DNA from: Prorocentrum cordatum
Lineage: Eukaryota; Sar; Dinophyceae; Prorocentrales; Prorocentraceae
Direction: 5' to 3'
Assembly: GCA_963575745.1 (NCBI GenBank)
Contig: CAUYUJ010014755.1
Coordinates: 67,663 to 131,662, forward strand
DNA length: 64,000 nucleotides
The translations under genes and the position numbers were made by a program. This document shows positions 43,080-53,474 of the stretch, in pieces. Position 1 is the first letter of the stretch, and each line of letters begins with the position of its first letter. A model generated the notes under the pieces. The model ran no database searches. It was given only the letters and a program-made list of their open reading frames with translations, and was not told where the DNA came from.

Positions 43080-43560
43080 GTTTCCGGGGGCCTCGTGACG
43101 GCATTTTGGCGCCTTTTGTGGCCTCTCGGGGCTTTTTGGGGGTCTTTTAGGGTGTCTCTTCGGGTTTCGTGGGGGCCTCTTCCGGTTTCTTCGGGTCAGA
43201 AATATCGAAATGTCCGTTCGGGTAAAATTTCGGCCCTTTCCTGGAGCCGTCTTGGAGGCCTCTTGGCCCGTCTTGGATGTCGCTTGAGCAGTCTTGGGGC
43301 CCTCTTGGGCCGTTTTGGGGCCCTCGTCGAGAGCTCTTGAGTCGTTCGGGGGCGGTCTTGGGAGCGGTTTGGGTCGTCTGGGAGCGCCGGGAAGTTCAAA
43401 AGGCGAGAACGCCGAAATCCTTCGAAACTCTATGGAAAATCAAATATTTTTGCCTCTTGGGGCCCTCTTGGGGCGCCTCTTGGAGGCCTCTCGGGGCCTG
43501 TTGGGGGCATCTTGGGCCATCTTGAGGCCATCTGGGGCCGTCTTGGAGCGCTCTTGGCCT
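43080..43560 (+). repeat. CTTGGGGCC-type array, copy 7
   Basis: Units as in other copies. An internal linker at 43,385-43,455 (GAGAACGCCGAAATCCTTCG ... AATATTTTTGCC) is shared with 44,240-44,310. Confidence 0.85.
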
Positions 43561-43737
43561 CAGGCCGTGAGGCCTGCCACCTATTTGGCGGCTCATGGGG
43601 CCGCTCCTGGATCGCTCCAGAGGCCCCCGGGGCAGCGCCCAAGAGATCCGACATCTCTGACGGAACTCTGCTGGGGATTTGCCTGGGATTTGCCGGGACC
43701 TTCCCAGAGTACTATTCGCTCCGGGACCCCCAGGGGG

Positions 43738-43925
43738 GCGGCCGCCACGCGCGCGCGAGCTAGAATATAGTTGGTTTGTTACTGGAGATCTTAGCACACG
43801 TTTGGCGCGTTGGGTCGGCGAATTTCGGCCTTGCGGAGGTCCTGATGGTGTAATTTGTATCATGGTTGAGGGAGCGTCTTTATTGAATCGCTTCGCTCAT
43901 TCCGCCGGCCCACTTCGCATGACTG
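43738..43925 (+). repeat. Inter-array spacer repeat (copy 1)
   Basis: Contains GCGCGCGCGAGCTAGAA, ACTGGAGATCTTAGCACAC and GTTGGGTCGGCGAATTT, matching 44,520-44,605. Its end, AATCGCTTCGCTCATTCCGC at about 43,886, matches 42,969-42,990. Spacers alternate with CTTGGG arrays. Confidence 0.8.
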
Positions 43926-43929
43926 AGCC

Positions 43930-44480
43930 TCTTGGGGCCGCTGGGGGGCCTTTTCAGCGTCGCTTGGGGGCCTCCTGAGGGCCTCTTGGGGGCTTTTGGG
44001 GCCTCTCAGCGGCCTCTTGAGGCCTCCTGGGGGCTTTTTAAGGCCGAGGGCTCGAAGTTTTGTTTTGTGTTCCCCCTTTGGGGCATCGCTTGGGGCCCTC
44101 TTCGGCCCCTCTTGGGCCGTCTTGGATGCCTCTGGGGCCGTCTTGGAGCCCTCTTGGGCCATCTTGGGGCCTTCTTGGGAGCTTCTTGGGCCCTCTTGGG
44201 GCGATCTTGGGGGCCTCTTGGGCCGTCTTGGGGCGTCGGGAAGCCGAAAAGATGGACACGCCAAAATCTGCCCAAAACCTAAAGAAAAGTAATGAATTTT
44301 GCCTCTTGGGGCCCTCTGGGGAGTGCTCTTGGAGGCCTCTTGGGGCGTCTGGGGGCCATCTTGGGCGTCTTGGAACGATCGTGTGGCATCTCGGAGCACT
44401 CTTGAACCATCTTGGAGGGCTCTTGGCGGCCTCGTGGCCCTTCTTGGGGCTCTCTGGAGGGCCACGGGGGCGGCGCCCAG
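43930..44480 (+). repeat. CTTGGGGCC-type array, copy 8
   Basis: About 550 bp of degenerate units with the linker at 44,235-44,310. Open frames on both strands through it are artefacts. Confidence 0.85.
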
Positions 44481-44519
44481 GAGTCCGGGGTACTTTTCGT
44501 CCGGGGACCCCCAGGGGCC

Positions 44520-44605
44520 GCCCCGCGCGCGCGAAGTAGAAGTATTATTTAGCAGTTACCGGAGATCTTAGCACGCCTCTGGCCCGTTGGGCCGGCGAAT
44601 TTTGT
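44520..44605 (+). repeat. Inter-array spacer repeat (copy 2)
   Basis: Second copy of the 43,738-43,830 spacer; shares CGGAGATCTTAGCACGCCTC-type sequence and GCCGGCGAATTTTG. Confidence 0.8.
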
Positions 44606-44901
44606 CACGCCCCCCACATTTGGAATCCGAAACATCGTTTCTTTAGGCGCTCTTGGGGACCGTGGGGTTCATCATATGGTCGTTACGGCCCTTCTATGAC
44701 GGGCTCTCTCGGCCGATGTTGCAGCCATGTCGAGGCCTCGGAAGCCCATCGAAAGCGGAAAGGCGAAAATGCACGCACCGCCAGACTATCATTCAGTGTG
44801 TCAAGGATCTCTACCTGTCGGTAGTATCTCTGAGAGTTTCCGTGGCCATTCGGAGCCGTACTGTGTCGATTAGAGTGTGGCATCTTCAAGGGTTTGGTCT
44901 A

Positions 44902-45058
44902 CAGTCGACATTGATAGTAAGGATGACCGGCTTTTCAAGGTTACCCTTGTATCCTTCCCCTTCGGCCCATCTTTGTCCCTTTTGGTTGGCCGCGCCCCGC
45001 TCGAAGAGTGCCAGCATGGCCTTTCAAGGCTGTGCATCCTAACTATCACTTTTCATTG
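44902..45058 (+). mobile_element. MITE family M1, copy B
   Basis: Preceded by TA; starts CAGTCGACATTGATAGTAAG and ends CTAACTATCACTTTTCATTG, an imperfect inversion. The interior shares CCTTCCCCTTCGGCCCATC with copy A. Confidence 0.75.
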
Positions 45059-45396
45059 TGAAGTCTGAAAACATCTTTGACGTCCTGATTAGTCGCTCCT
45101 CCAATGGCAGGCCCAGGGAACCGTCCCCCGACGTGGCGGGCGGGCTCCTCCGGTCGATAGGGCGGACAGAGAGCCAGCGCGAGGTGGACGACGGCCCAAG
45201 ACGCCGTTATGGCGGTCCTAGACGGCCACACAGGTCGAGACACGACAAGTTGGACATCTCTCGGACGTGTGCCGTTTCTCGGCCAGCACCTCTGAGGAGC
45301 ATCCTGGATCATCTTGCGAAACAAATAACGCGAAATCAAAACATGCACGTGGAATGGACGTTCGAGCGATGGCAAGCAAGATGAAACAATACGTTA

Positions 45397-45567
45397 CAGT
45401 CGACACCGATAGTTATGATGGGAGACCTTCCCCAGGGTATCCTTGCAGCCTTGCCCCCATTGCCCCATCCTTGACTCCTTTCGATGGCCAGCCCCTCTCG
45501 GACAGTTTCGGCACGGGCGTCCAAGGGTCTTGCATTCGTGTCGCCCTTCCGTACTATCAGTTTTGTG
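45397..45567 (+). mobile_element. MITE family M1, copy C
   Basis: Preceded by TA; starts CAGTCGACACCGATAGTTAT and ends with CTATCAGTTTTGTG. The interior shares CGGGCGTCCAAGGGTCTTGC with copy D. Only ~340 bp from copy B, in the same orientation. Confidence 0.72.
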
Positions 45568-46054
45568 GAAGACGCGCCAGGACAGCCTCCACGTCTGCCC
45601 AAGCTGGCCCCAACACGTCGCCAAGATGGTTCCCGAGGAGCCACTGGGTCTCAAGCACCTGGGGAACACATGTGTGTATAGCCTTCGACGCCTTTTTGCT
45701 CCCGAAGGGATCTGCGGGCTTCAAAGTAACCTCAAGATCCCCCACGAGAGTCCCAAAACGGGCCCAGGTGGACCCCAAGATAACCCCAAAAGGGCCAGGA
45801 GGGCTCCAAGACCGTCCAAATCTCGAACGTTGTCAGAGTACCAGCGACATGGTGGCCTTACTGTCCCCAGGAGGCCCCCAGGAGCCCTCCACAAGGCTTT
45901 ACGTAGGTCCCCCAGGGAGCCCAGGAGGAGACCATTTTTGTATCCACCCAAGGGATAGCGCATGTTACCCCTCCCCCCTCCCCCCTCCCCCCCTTCGCTG
46001 TAGCGGGGACGCCCCGGCCCCGATCCAGCGCGCGATCCCGGCCAGCCTAGGGTC

Positions 46055-46570
46055 TGTTGTGCACGCGGGCGTGCACTGTGGTGCACGCAGGCAGTGCGGT
46101 GTGCACGGGCGTTCTGGCGCACACATCTGTCGTTCCAGCAGCAGCCGTGGTGCACGCAGGCAGAAAGGGTGTACGCAAGCATTGTGGTGTACACATCACA
46201 AGCCCTGTGTTGTACACCTGCTCTGTGGTGTACACAATCGCTGTAGTGCGCAAGGTCGCTACAACGTAAGCGTGCGTTGTGGGCTATAAGAGACTTTTTT
46301 CAGGGCCGGGCGGTAACCCGGGTTACCGGGCTCATCCCCCCTCCCCCCCCCAGGATAACCTAATTTAGCCGTTTTTGCAAGTCCGAGGGGGGGCGCAGGG
46401 ATTTCGCAGGGAGCGCTGTGTTCAACGGTACGTTTGTGTTCGCCACAGCATGCTGGTGTTTGGATGCACGTTGGCGAGTCGTTGGGGCTTGGAGTGGCAC
46501 GGGGAGACGACGACAGACGACAGACGACAGACGACGACAGGCGACGACAGACGACGACAGACGACGACAA

Positions 46571-46616
<46 letters not shown>

Positions 46617-48402
46617 CCGACGTCGTCCATTGCGTTGTGCACGTGCAGCGAAACGATTTGGTGCGCGTATTTGCTGTTGTTGCAGCAGGATGTGTTGTGT
46701 ACGCAGGCGTTGTGGTGCACGCAAACATGAGTATACCGCAGGTCGCGCGGTGCACTCCGGCATCGTGGTGCACCAGGCAATATGGTGAAGACAGGCTGTG
46801 TGGTGTGCACGACTGTTCGTGCAACGTCAGTTATCATTCAGGCAGGCATCCCAGGCATGGTGGTGTACAGAAACACTGGTGCACGGTCATTGCGGTGTAC
46901 CACACCTTGTGGTGTACACGGGCGCTGCGGTGTACACATCTGTTGTTGTGCGCACATTCGCTATGGTGTACACATGCGTTGTGGGCGCAAAAGACGGGAC
47001 CATCCCCTGCGCAAGCAATATCAATAATCACAACAATTTACATTTTGGATTTGATACGTTCGGATCCCTTGCGATTTTTGTTTTGAGTTCAGTCCCGCTG
47101 GGGGCCCTGGCAGTGTACGCGGTTCTGTGGTGTACACAAGCATTTTGGTGCACGAGTATGGTACTGTGTGCACGAGCAAACGTGGTGCACATAGGCGTCG
47201 TCGTGTACACAGGCAGTGTGTGTGGTGTGTACACAGGCGTTGCGGTGCACATGGTTGCCGTAGTGCACACAGGCATTGTGGTGTACACAGACATTGTTGT
47301 GTAGGCAGGCTCTGCGGTGTACACACGCAGCTGTGATGTACAAAGGCGTCGTGGCGCACGCTAGACAGGCGATGTTGTGTACACAAACATGGTCGGCCAA
47401 AAACGGGGGGACCGCACCCCGGCCCAGAAAAACCATTAACAAAGAATAACCTACTGATTGACTTCGATACATTCGGGCCGGGCCCCCAGGGGTTTTCCAG
47501 GCCCCGGCGGGACCTTGGAGGTGCACGGCAGCGCTGTGGCGCAAATGTTCGCCATGCGGTGTGGTCCACGCGGCTCCTGTGGTGTGCACAAGCACCGCAG
47601 TGTACACAGGCGCTGTGGTGCACGCAGAAGCTTCTGTTGCAGCAGCACCTGTGGACCAGCCCCCCCCTCCCCGCCCCCCTCCCCAGATAACCCGGGTTAT
47701 CGCCGATTCAAAAAAACGGTCTGTAATGGGCCCACGCATTTCTTCGCCCTTCTTCCTCCTCCTCCCTCTTTATTCCGTGCACACAGGCGTTGTGTTTCAC
47801 ATTCGCCGTGGGTTCAAAATGTCAAAGCTTTGCTCGGGCCAGATCATCATATTGGATATGACACACCCGGGCCCCCAACAATTTCCCGGACTTTGGCTCC
47901 GTCGGGACCGTGGATGTGTACGCAAACTTTGTGGTACACGCATGCAGTGTGGTGCACGCGGAGGGGTGCTGAAACAGCAGCTGTGGTGTCAATAATCACA
48001 GGCGTTGCGGTGCAGTCGGCTGCTGTGGTGTACATCGACGTTGCTGTGTGCATAAAAGTGTTCTCTTGGGGCTAGAAAAACAACTATCATATTCAATTCA
48101 GATTTTGAATTTGATACGTTCGGGCCCACGACGATTTTCCAAAGTTTGGCCCCGTCGGTATTGCCTTCAGGCGTGCACGAGCTTTGCGGTGTGCGCAGGC
48201 GTTGTGGTGCACAGGGGGTGCTAAAACAGCGGCTGTGGTTTGTCGCACGCAGGCGCCGTGGTGTGCATAACTCGCGCGATGTACAAAGGCGTCGTGGTGC
48301 ACACACATACAATTTCTGTAGCAGCCCTGGTGCACAAAGGCATTGTACAGACCCCGTGCTGTGTGCACGGGCGCTGTGGGTTTGGGCGGCGACGACGACG
48401 AA

Positions 48403-48436
<34 letters not shown>

Positions 48437-48445
48437 TAGGCGGCG
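46055..48445 (+). repeat. Modular GTGGTGTACACAGGC satellite
   Basis: Blocks of 15-21 bp units (GTGGTGTACACAGGCGTT and GTGGTGCACGCAGGC) alternate with ~100-bp spacers at about 47,015, 47,440, 47,835 and 48,068 that share TTGATACGTTCGGGCCC. Trinucleotide GAC runs occupy 46,505-46,617 and 48,385-48,438. C-rich tracts followed by palindromes lie at 46,311-46,328 and 47,686-47,701. The units keep frames open on both strands (VVYTGVVVHT and its complement), so long translated frames here are not evidence of genes. Confidence 0.88.
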
Positions 48446-48844
48446 CGCATCAGGGGGTGCGCGCTGCGGCCCCAATTGCCGTTACCCCCCCCCGCGCCTC
48501 CCCCACCCGGGTACCATGCGTTTTCCCCCATACATAAAACATTGTTTCGACGCCCCCAGGAGCGCTCGGTGGGCGTCGGGGGGGCACTTGGTAGGGGGAC
48601 GGACAACCCCCTCGCGAAACCTTTTTCGTACGCGCGGAGGGCTGTTGGGGTGAGTCATGGTCACAGGTGGTTCCGTTTTGTTTTATTGTGGCTCACTCCA
48701 GCTTGTTCAGTCCAGTCCGACACAAACCCCGAATCAGAGGCCTCAAAGCCAGAAGCTTCCTCAAAGTTCTCGGTGTCCCCACTACGTTCGAGGAGGCTGG
48801 AAACTTGGAGGAGGAGGAAAAGGATGAAACAGAGGCGGACGAAG

Positions 48845-48900
48845 ATAGAGGCGGGGGAGGAGGAGGAGGAGGAGGAGGAGGAGGAGGAGGAGGAGGGGGA
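48845..48900 (+). repeat. (GGA)n microsatellite
   Basis: GGAGGAGGA run inside a purine-rich block. 48,450-48,840 and 48,950-49,300 contain no recognised gene. Confidence 0.9.
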
Positions 48901-49315
48901 AGGACAAGGAGAAGGAGGGAGGAGGACCAAGTAGGATAGGAGGTGGAGGCTGGAAGAGGAAGAGCCGGAGGAGGCCAGAGGATGACGAAGCATGATGCAG
49001 GATATGGATGGGGAGATAGGACGGCGCACGCTCCTAGCCCGCTCCTCCGCGGGGTTCGCAGCCTCTGGCGGCGGGGGCCGCGGCCCGGGCGCCGAACCGC
49101 CACCCCGCTGCCCGCGCCGCCCAGCGAGGGGGGCCGCCACATGGGCCCGCGGCGGCGCAGGGGGCACTTCGCGCGTGGGCGCTGCCATGCCGAGGCGGAT
49201 GTCCCCGGGGCCCGCGAGGGAGCCCGCCGCCCGGCCGGCGGGTCACCCGCGTCGGCCGGTCGGAGGGCGAGGCCCGAGCAAGGGCCAGAGGCGACGACAG
49301 GGGTGAATACACACG

Positions 49316-49393
49316 CTCACACACACACACACACACACACACGTATGTATATACGTATACATATATATATATACATATATATATGTGTATGTA
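49316..49393 (+). repeat. (CA)n/(TA)n microsatellite
   Basis: CACACA run followed by GTATGTATATACGTATACAT and TATATA runs. Confidence 0.95.
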
Positions 49394-49534
49394 TCACAAA
49401 TACGCCCCCTCCTTCGGGGGTCCCACACCTCCCCGTGACATCTGCGGAACGCTTCTGGTACCGCGACTCCCGACTTCCCGGGGAGCCTCCAAAATGCCCA
49501 AGGACAACCCGAGACGACCCCAATCAGCGCTCAG

Positions 49535-49905
49535 AAGGTAAAAAGACGCTCCCAAGCAACCCAAGATAGCCTTCGGACGGCTTTCCAAGCTCCCAGAAAG
49601 CCTCCAAGAGACCTCGAGAGAGTTCCGAAAGGCCTCCCGAGAGCGCCAGGAGAACCTAAAATCGTAAAGTGTCATGTGTTTGTTGCAGGTTTTTGGCCTT
49701 CTCACCATTTCATGCTACCAACGCTCCAAGAAGGCCGAAGAGGCCCCCAATACCGCCCCAAGACCGCCCAAGAGGCCCCCAAGACAGCCCCAAGACGAGC
49801 TAAGAAGGCCCCGAGGCTGCCGAAATGGTGCCCAGGACAGTTTCAGACCACCCCAGAACAGGCTCAAGATGGGTCCAAGAGCGGGAGAAGGAGGCCTCCA
49901 GGAGA
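49535..49905 (-). repeat. CTTGGGGCC-type array, copy 9 (inverted)
   Basis: Reverse-complement units (GCCCAAGAGGCCCCCAAG). Its 3' edge meets copia integrase coding sequence at about 49,908, so it truncates element 2. Confidence 0.85.
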
Positions 49906-49907
49906 GG

Positions 49908-50239
49908 AGGTTGACCTTCTCCTGTGCGAGGTGGTGGCCAATAAAAATCGGGGGTTTCACCGGGGAGGTCTTAGTCCGATTCAGTTGGGTTTCGGTCAGA
50001 ACCCCAGGGTTCCTAGGAGTTTGTTGTCTGACGACCCCCTGGACCTGATCGGATCAGAAGATGTGGCGACTCAGGCGGCCGACTACGACACCGCCGCTTG
50101 CGCCTTTGATCGGCAGCACCGAGTGCGGGTGGAAGCCAAGAAGGCGCTGGCATCTTTGGACGCCAGGTCCCGCCTAGCCGAGGCCTCCCGCGCCCGCGTT
50201 CATTCTCAGCGTGAGTTTCGGCCCGGGGACTGGGTTTAC
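49908..50239 (+). pseudogene. Integrase C-terminal part of element 2
   Basis: Reads GFHRGGLSPIQLGFGQNPRV, SLLSDDPLDLIGSED, a basic helix of alanines and arginines (DARSRLAEASRARV) and REFRPGDWVY. SPxQxxFGxxPRxP and FRPGDWV are copia integrase C-terminal landmarks. The 5' side fuses to a satellite; the 3' side stops at an inserted element. Confidence 0.8.
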
Positions 50240-50398
50240 TCAGGAGGGGAAAAAACACACAGACACAATTAATCGTCGATTCCCCAGAAAATATGGGAAG
50301 TGGGGGGGAAGACAAAAACCTAGCAAATATTTGAAAATATGGGGAATATTTGTACTTGTGTGTATTTATTTGTGTGTCCTAGGGCCCCTTCATTTGCG
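50240..50398 (+). mobile_element. Small insertion element M5, copy 1
   Basis: 159 bp, homologous to 52,736-52,902. Shared blocks: ACACACAGACACAATTA, CCCCAGAAAATATGGGA, GTGGGGGGGAAGAC and ATTTGTGTGTCC. Flanked by GTTTAC and ATTTGC (probable TTTRC target duplication). Removing it rejoins GDWVY to VFQRITSAN in one frame. Ends are weakly inverted, with ACACACA facing TGTGTGT. Confidence 0.8.
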
Positions 50399-51530
50399 TT
50401 TTTCAGAGGATCACGTCGGCGAACAGATCGCACTCCCTCCAGAGGGACCGCTTACCGGGCTCGGGTCCCCGGGGGAAGCAAGGGAGGGACCGCCTGGGTG
50501 GCCATGAGGGCCAAACCTCTCGAGAGCACGGCCGAGCAGGTCCGACCGGCCACGAGGGCCGAGCCGCTTGGCGCCGAGCTTTTGCACAGCGCTGCCTTGG
50601 ACCGACTCCGTGATGAGATCCGTTCTCCTGGCAAGCGAAGTGGGGCTGTGGACGTGACGGCAGAGGGCCCTCCGCCGCCCGAGGCCCATGACGGGCCCGA
50701 GGTCGAGGCGCCTGCTCCGGAGCCGGAGCCCGCGGCGAGAGTGCCGGCTCGGAACCCGGTTCGGCCCCGGTTCGGCCCCCGCCAGAACCGCCTCTCGCCA
50801 GGTCTCGCCGCATCTCGCGCGCCTGCCCTCTCCAGGAGTCGGCTCCCTCGTTCCGGGGTTCGGGCTCAGCTGCCTCAGATCTCAGACCGTGGGTCTGAGG
50901 TGCCGGGGTCGGCCCCTCTCGAGACCTGCTCGGGTCCGAGGCGAGGCCGGCGTTCGGCGCCCTCGGAGCTGGCCCCCGAGGCCCAGCGCCCTGGGCTGAC
51001 CCCTTGTTGAGGAGCTGGGTCCGTCCCCACGGTGTCCGAGAGAGTGCGGGGGAGGGAGACCGCCTCTGCCGGTCACTCCGAGCCAGTATGCCCGAGTCCC
51101 TCTCGAGACACCAGGGCCTGGCGCATCAGGCTCTCGACCCCGCCTGCAGTTCGAGCGAGGGGCGAGCCTTTGCGCGCTGGTTCTGGTCGAAGCAGTTCTG
51201 TCCCGCGAGCGCGGCCCGTGGCCCCTGGCAATGCGCTCCCAGACCGATCCACTCGCAGCAGGTCCCCTGAGAGAGGGGCAGTTGACTCCATGGAGCCGTG
51301 GGGAGCTGGCGAGAGGGATGAGGAGGTCGGCGGAAGCATCGTGGGGGGGTGCCCTGGGCCCGTGGACCTCGGGCTCGACTTCTGGGATGAGCCGGACGAC
51401 GAGCGGGACGGGTTTCTGATTCGAGAGCTGCTCGAGTGGACTGAACGGCTGGGTGCCCTAGATTTTCCTTTGTTTTTCGGCTTCAGTCTCCCAGGCGCGA
51501 ACGAGCAGTCGTTCCCCTCCTCGGCGGCTG
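50399..51530 (+). pseudogene. Integrase-RT linker of element 2
   Basis: Begins RDRLPGSG in one frame (the family R-D-R-W-x-G-P-G), then changes to a frame with GTAWVAMRAKPLESTAEQVR, a conserved segment preceding the linker. The rest is proline/arginine-rich low complexity with a TGA at 51,007-51,009 and then the frame 51032-52006. Confidence 0.65.
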
Positions 51531-52330
51531 GTGCGGCGCCCGCTCGCATCAATCCTAGGGGAGCCGAGGTTCGGCTCATGGATCTGTCGGCCGAAGATCG
51601 CCTCCGATTCGCCGCAGCAGACGCCAAGGAGTGGAATGCCATGCTCGCGACAGGCGCAGTTCGCGTCCTCTCGCCTGCCGAGCGCAAGAAATTGTCGGAC
51701 AGGATCTTGTCGTCTCGAATGGTGCGCCGTTTTAAGTTGGTAGAGGCTCCTCCCGACCCTAAGTCGAGGTGGTGCGTCCACGGGCACCCGGGCCCGGACT
51801 GTGATACCCTAGAGGTCTACGCGCCTACCCCCACCGTCCGAGACGGCGTTGACGGCCTTTCCGGTGGTGGCCGACGCCCAGAGCGCTTCTTTCCCAGGGC
51901 CAGAAGTTGGCGCGGCCCCGGGGGGCCATCTTCGTTGAACCCTGCTCGGGCCTCCCCCTCGGACCCGAGCAGCTCATTGAGCTCTTTGTCCCAGCCTACG
52001 GTTTGAACGATGCGCCCCTGCTTTGGCACCGCACCCTCACGGATTGGCTTTCCGCCGAGGGTTTTGAAACATCCATGCTGGAGCCTTGCTTTTGTTGAAG
52101 CGGGACCGTTTCAGGGCTCTGGAGGGGTTGGTCGTTACTGAGGTGGATGATCTGATTGCGTCGGGTCGAGCTGGGTTTTTGGAAGCGTTCAAGAAGAGGG
52201 CCACCTCGCGGTTTCGTTCTGGGAAGTGGCAGGAAGGAGAGGCTGGCTACGCTGGTCGGCATCTGGAGCAGTTCGGTGACCGTATCACGGTGGATCAGGA
52301 TCGGTATATCCGCGAGCAGCTGTCTACCAT
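51531..52330 (+). pseudogene. Copia reverse transcriptase of element 2
   Basis: Frame from 51032 gives DAKEWNAMLATGAVRVLSPA, DRILSSRMVRRFKLVE and KSRWCVHGHPGPDCDTLEVY. Near 51,855 another frame gives VVADAQSASFPG (first catalytic Asp region), then GAIFVEPCSGLPLGPEQLI and PAYGLNDAPLLWHRTLTDWL (51,915-52,075). After TGA 52,096, LLKRDRF ... VTEVDDLIASG at about 52,133-52,166 carries the catalytic DD. Family RVT_2. At least three frame breaks; catalytic aspartates are still readable. Confidence 0.85.
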
Positions 52331-52334
52331 GCCA

Positions 52335-52735
52335 CTGGACCGCTCGAGGCGTGCTTCGCCAGACTTCCCTCGCTCCCTCCGAGATCCGCTCCTTTCGAGC
52401 GGTTGCGGCCCAAGTCCAGTGGGTCGCTCGTGAATCGCGTCTCGACGTGGCGGGGGGAGATTCCATCCTGGCCGGTTCCACGTCGTGTCCGACCGTGGCG
52501 GACGCTCTGCTTCTGAACTAAGTGGCGAAGCATCTCGAGACGATTATGTCGCAGCGCCGGACTACCTGGGCCCTGGACCCCCATGTCGTTAGTTTCTGTG
52601 GGATCCGCCAGCAGGGGTGGTTCCCAGGGCGCGTGGTTGGTGATGGCAGTCGGTGCCAGCATCTGGGCCAACCAGAGAGCTCGCGTCTCACTCCCTCCTA
52701 GGCGACCGCAGCGCGTGAAACGTGTCATAAGTTCG
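52335..52735 (+). pseudogene. RNase H N-terminal region of element 2
   Basis: SEIRSFRAVAAQVQWVARES, RLDVAGGDSIL and PTVADALLLN match the segment joining RT to RNase H in copia (fRxxlGxLxWlarqtRpDva). Continues in degenerate form to VKRVISS, where the second M5 insertion sits after TTCG 52,732-52,735. Confidence 0.75.
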
Positions 52736-52902
52736 TCATGAAGGAAAAGAACACACAGACACAATTATTCGTCGATCCCCCAGAAAATGTGGGAAACTAT
52801 GGGATGTGGGGGGGAAGACGAAAGCCTAGAAACTATGGGAAAAAATGAGAATCCTGTTATTTGTGTCTATCTATTTGTGTGTCCCAGGGCCTCTTCAATT
52901 CG
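52736..52902 (+). mobile_element. Small insertion element M5, copy 2
   Basis: 167 bp, including one TTCG of a perfect TTCG duplication (52,732-52,735 and 52,899-52,902). Excision would rejoin ...VISS to TLAAEAL in frame. Left end TCATGAAGGAAAAGAACACA; the right end, reverse-complemented, TTGAAGAGGCCCTGGGACAC, an imperfect inverted repeat. Confidence 0.82.
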
Positions 52903-53474
52903 ACGCTTGCGGCCGAGGCGCTGTCTCTGAGCAGCGCCGTGGCCGAGGTCCAGTGTTTGGGGGCGTCTCGCGCCCGTCTTGGGACCTCTTGGCGTCGCCT
53001 CTCTCGGCGGTGATGTCGAGCACGTCGGAGCTCGGCCTGGAGGCCTCGGCCCTAGGCGTCGTGGACGCGAAGTATGTCTTCGATGCGCTGTCAAAGAACG
53101 CGGCAGGATCGAGAGCAGGCCGTCGCAGTGCGATTGAGTTGGGTGTGGTCCGAGATTCCATGGCTGCCACGGGCTCCCAGATCCGTGGGCTCCCGCACGG
53201 GCGAATGCCTGCTGATCCTTTGATCCACCGGGACCCCGCGAAAGGAAATATTGCCCTAACTTGCTTGGCCGCGGCGCTCTCCTGTTTGGTCGATGAGGGG
53301 GACGCATCAACGAGAGGTCGATCTTTGAAGGCAGCTCTCAAGAGCCGGTCCCGAGGGGCCTCGAGAAAGGCCCTGGTGGAGGAAGCAGTGATCCGTGATC
53401 GTCGGGAAGACGACGCGTTACCTGTGGAGGCCTCGGGTATGAGGGCCAAGGGACTAATGTGGGATGAGAAGTAG
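52903..53474 (+). pseudogene. RNase H C-terminal region of element 2
   Basis: Resumes with TLAAEALSLSSAVAEVQCL (Glu-bearing helix), then shifts frame to VVDAKYVFDALSKNAAGSRA (Asp), RRSAIELGVVRDSM, LPHGRMPADPLIHRDPAKGN (the W-x-P-x-x-x-M-x-A-D-x-L-T-K region, with Thr-Lys changed to Ile-His) and LTCLAAALSCLVDEG. Stop TAG 53472-53474. Matches copia RNase H in order. Confidence 0.82.

Larger units (their letters stand above)
49908..53474 (+). mobile_element. 5'-truncated Ty1/copia retroelement (element 2)
   Basis: Carries only the integrase C-terminus, linker, reverse transcriptase and RNase H of a copia polyprotein from a subfamily clearly different from element 1. It lacks Gag, protease and the integrase core, is frameshifted several times and is cut twice by a ~160-bp insertion. 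No LTR seen. The final stop is TAG 53472-53474. Confidence 0.88.

Noticed and set aside
46055-48445. Frames rich in VVYTG or CTTAP-like peptides, suggesting a repeat protein
   Set aside because: Open on both strands because the satellite unit has no stops; spacers interrupt all of them.
50405-50410. TTTTTCAG after M5 copy 1 as a canonical 3' splice site proving an intron
   Set aside because: Copy 2 has no equivalent AG boundary in frame; target duplications explain both copies better, so intron status is left open.
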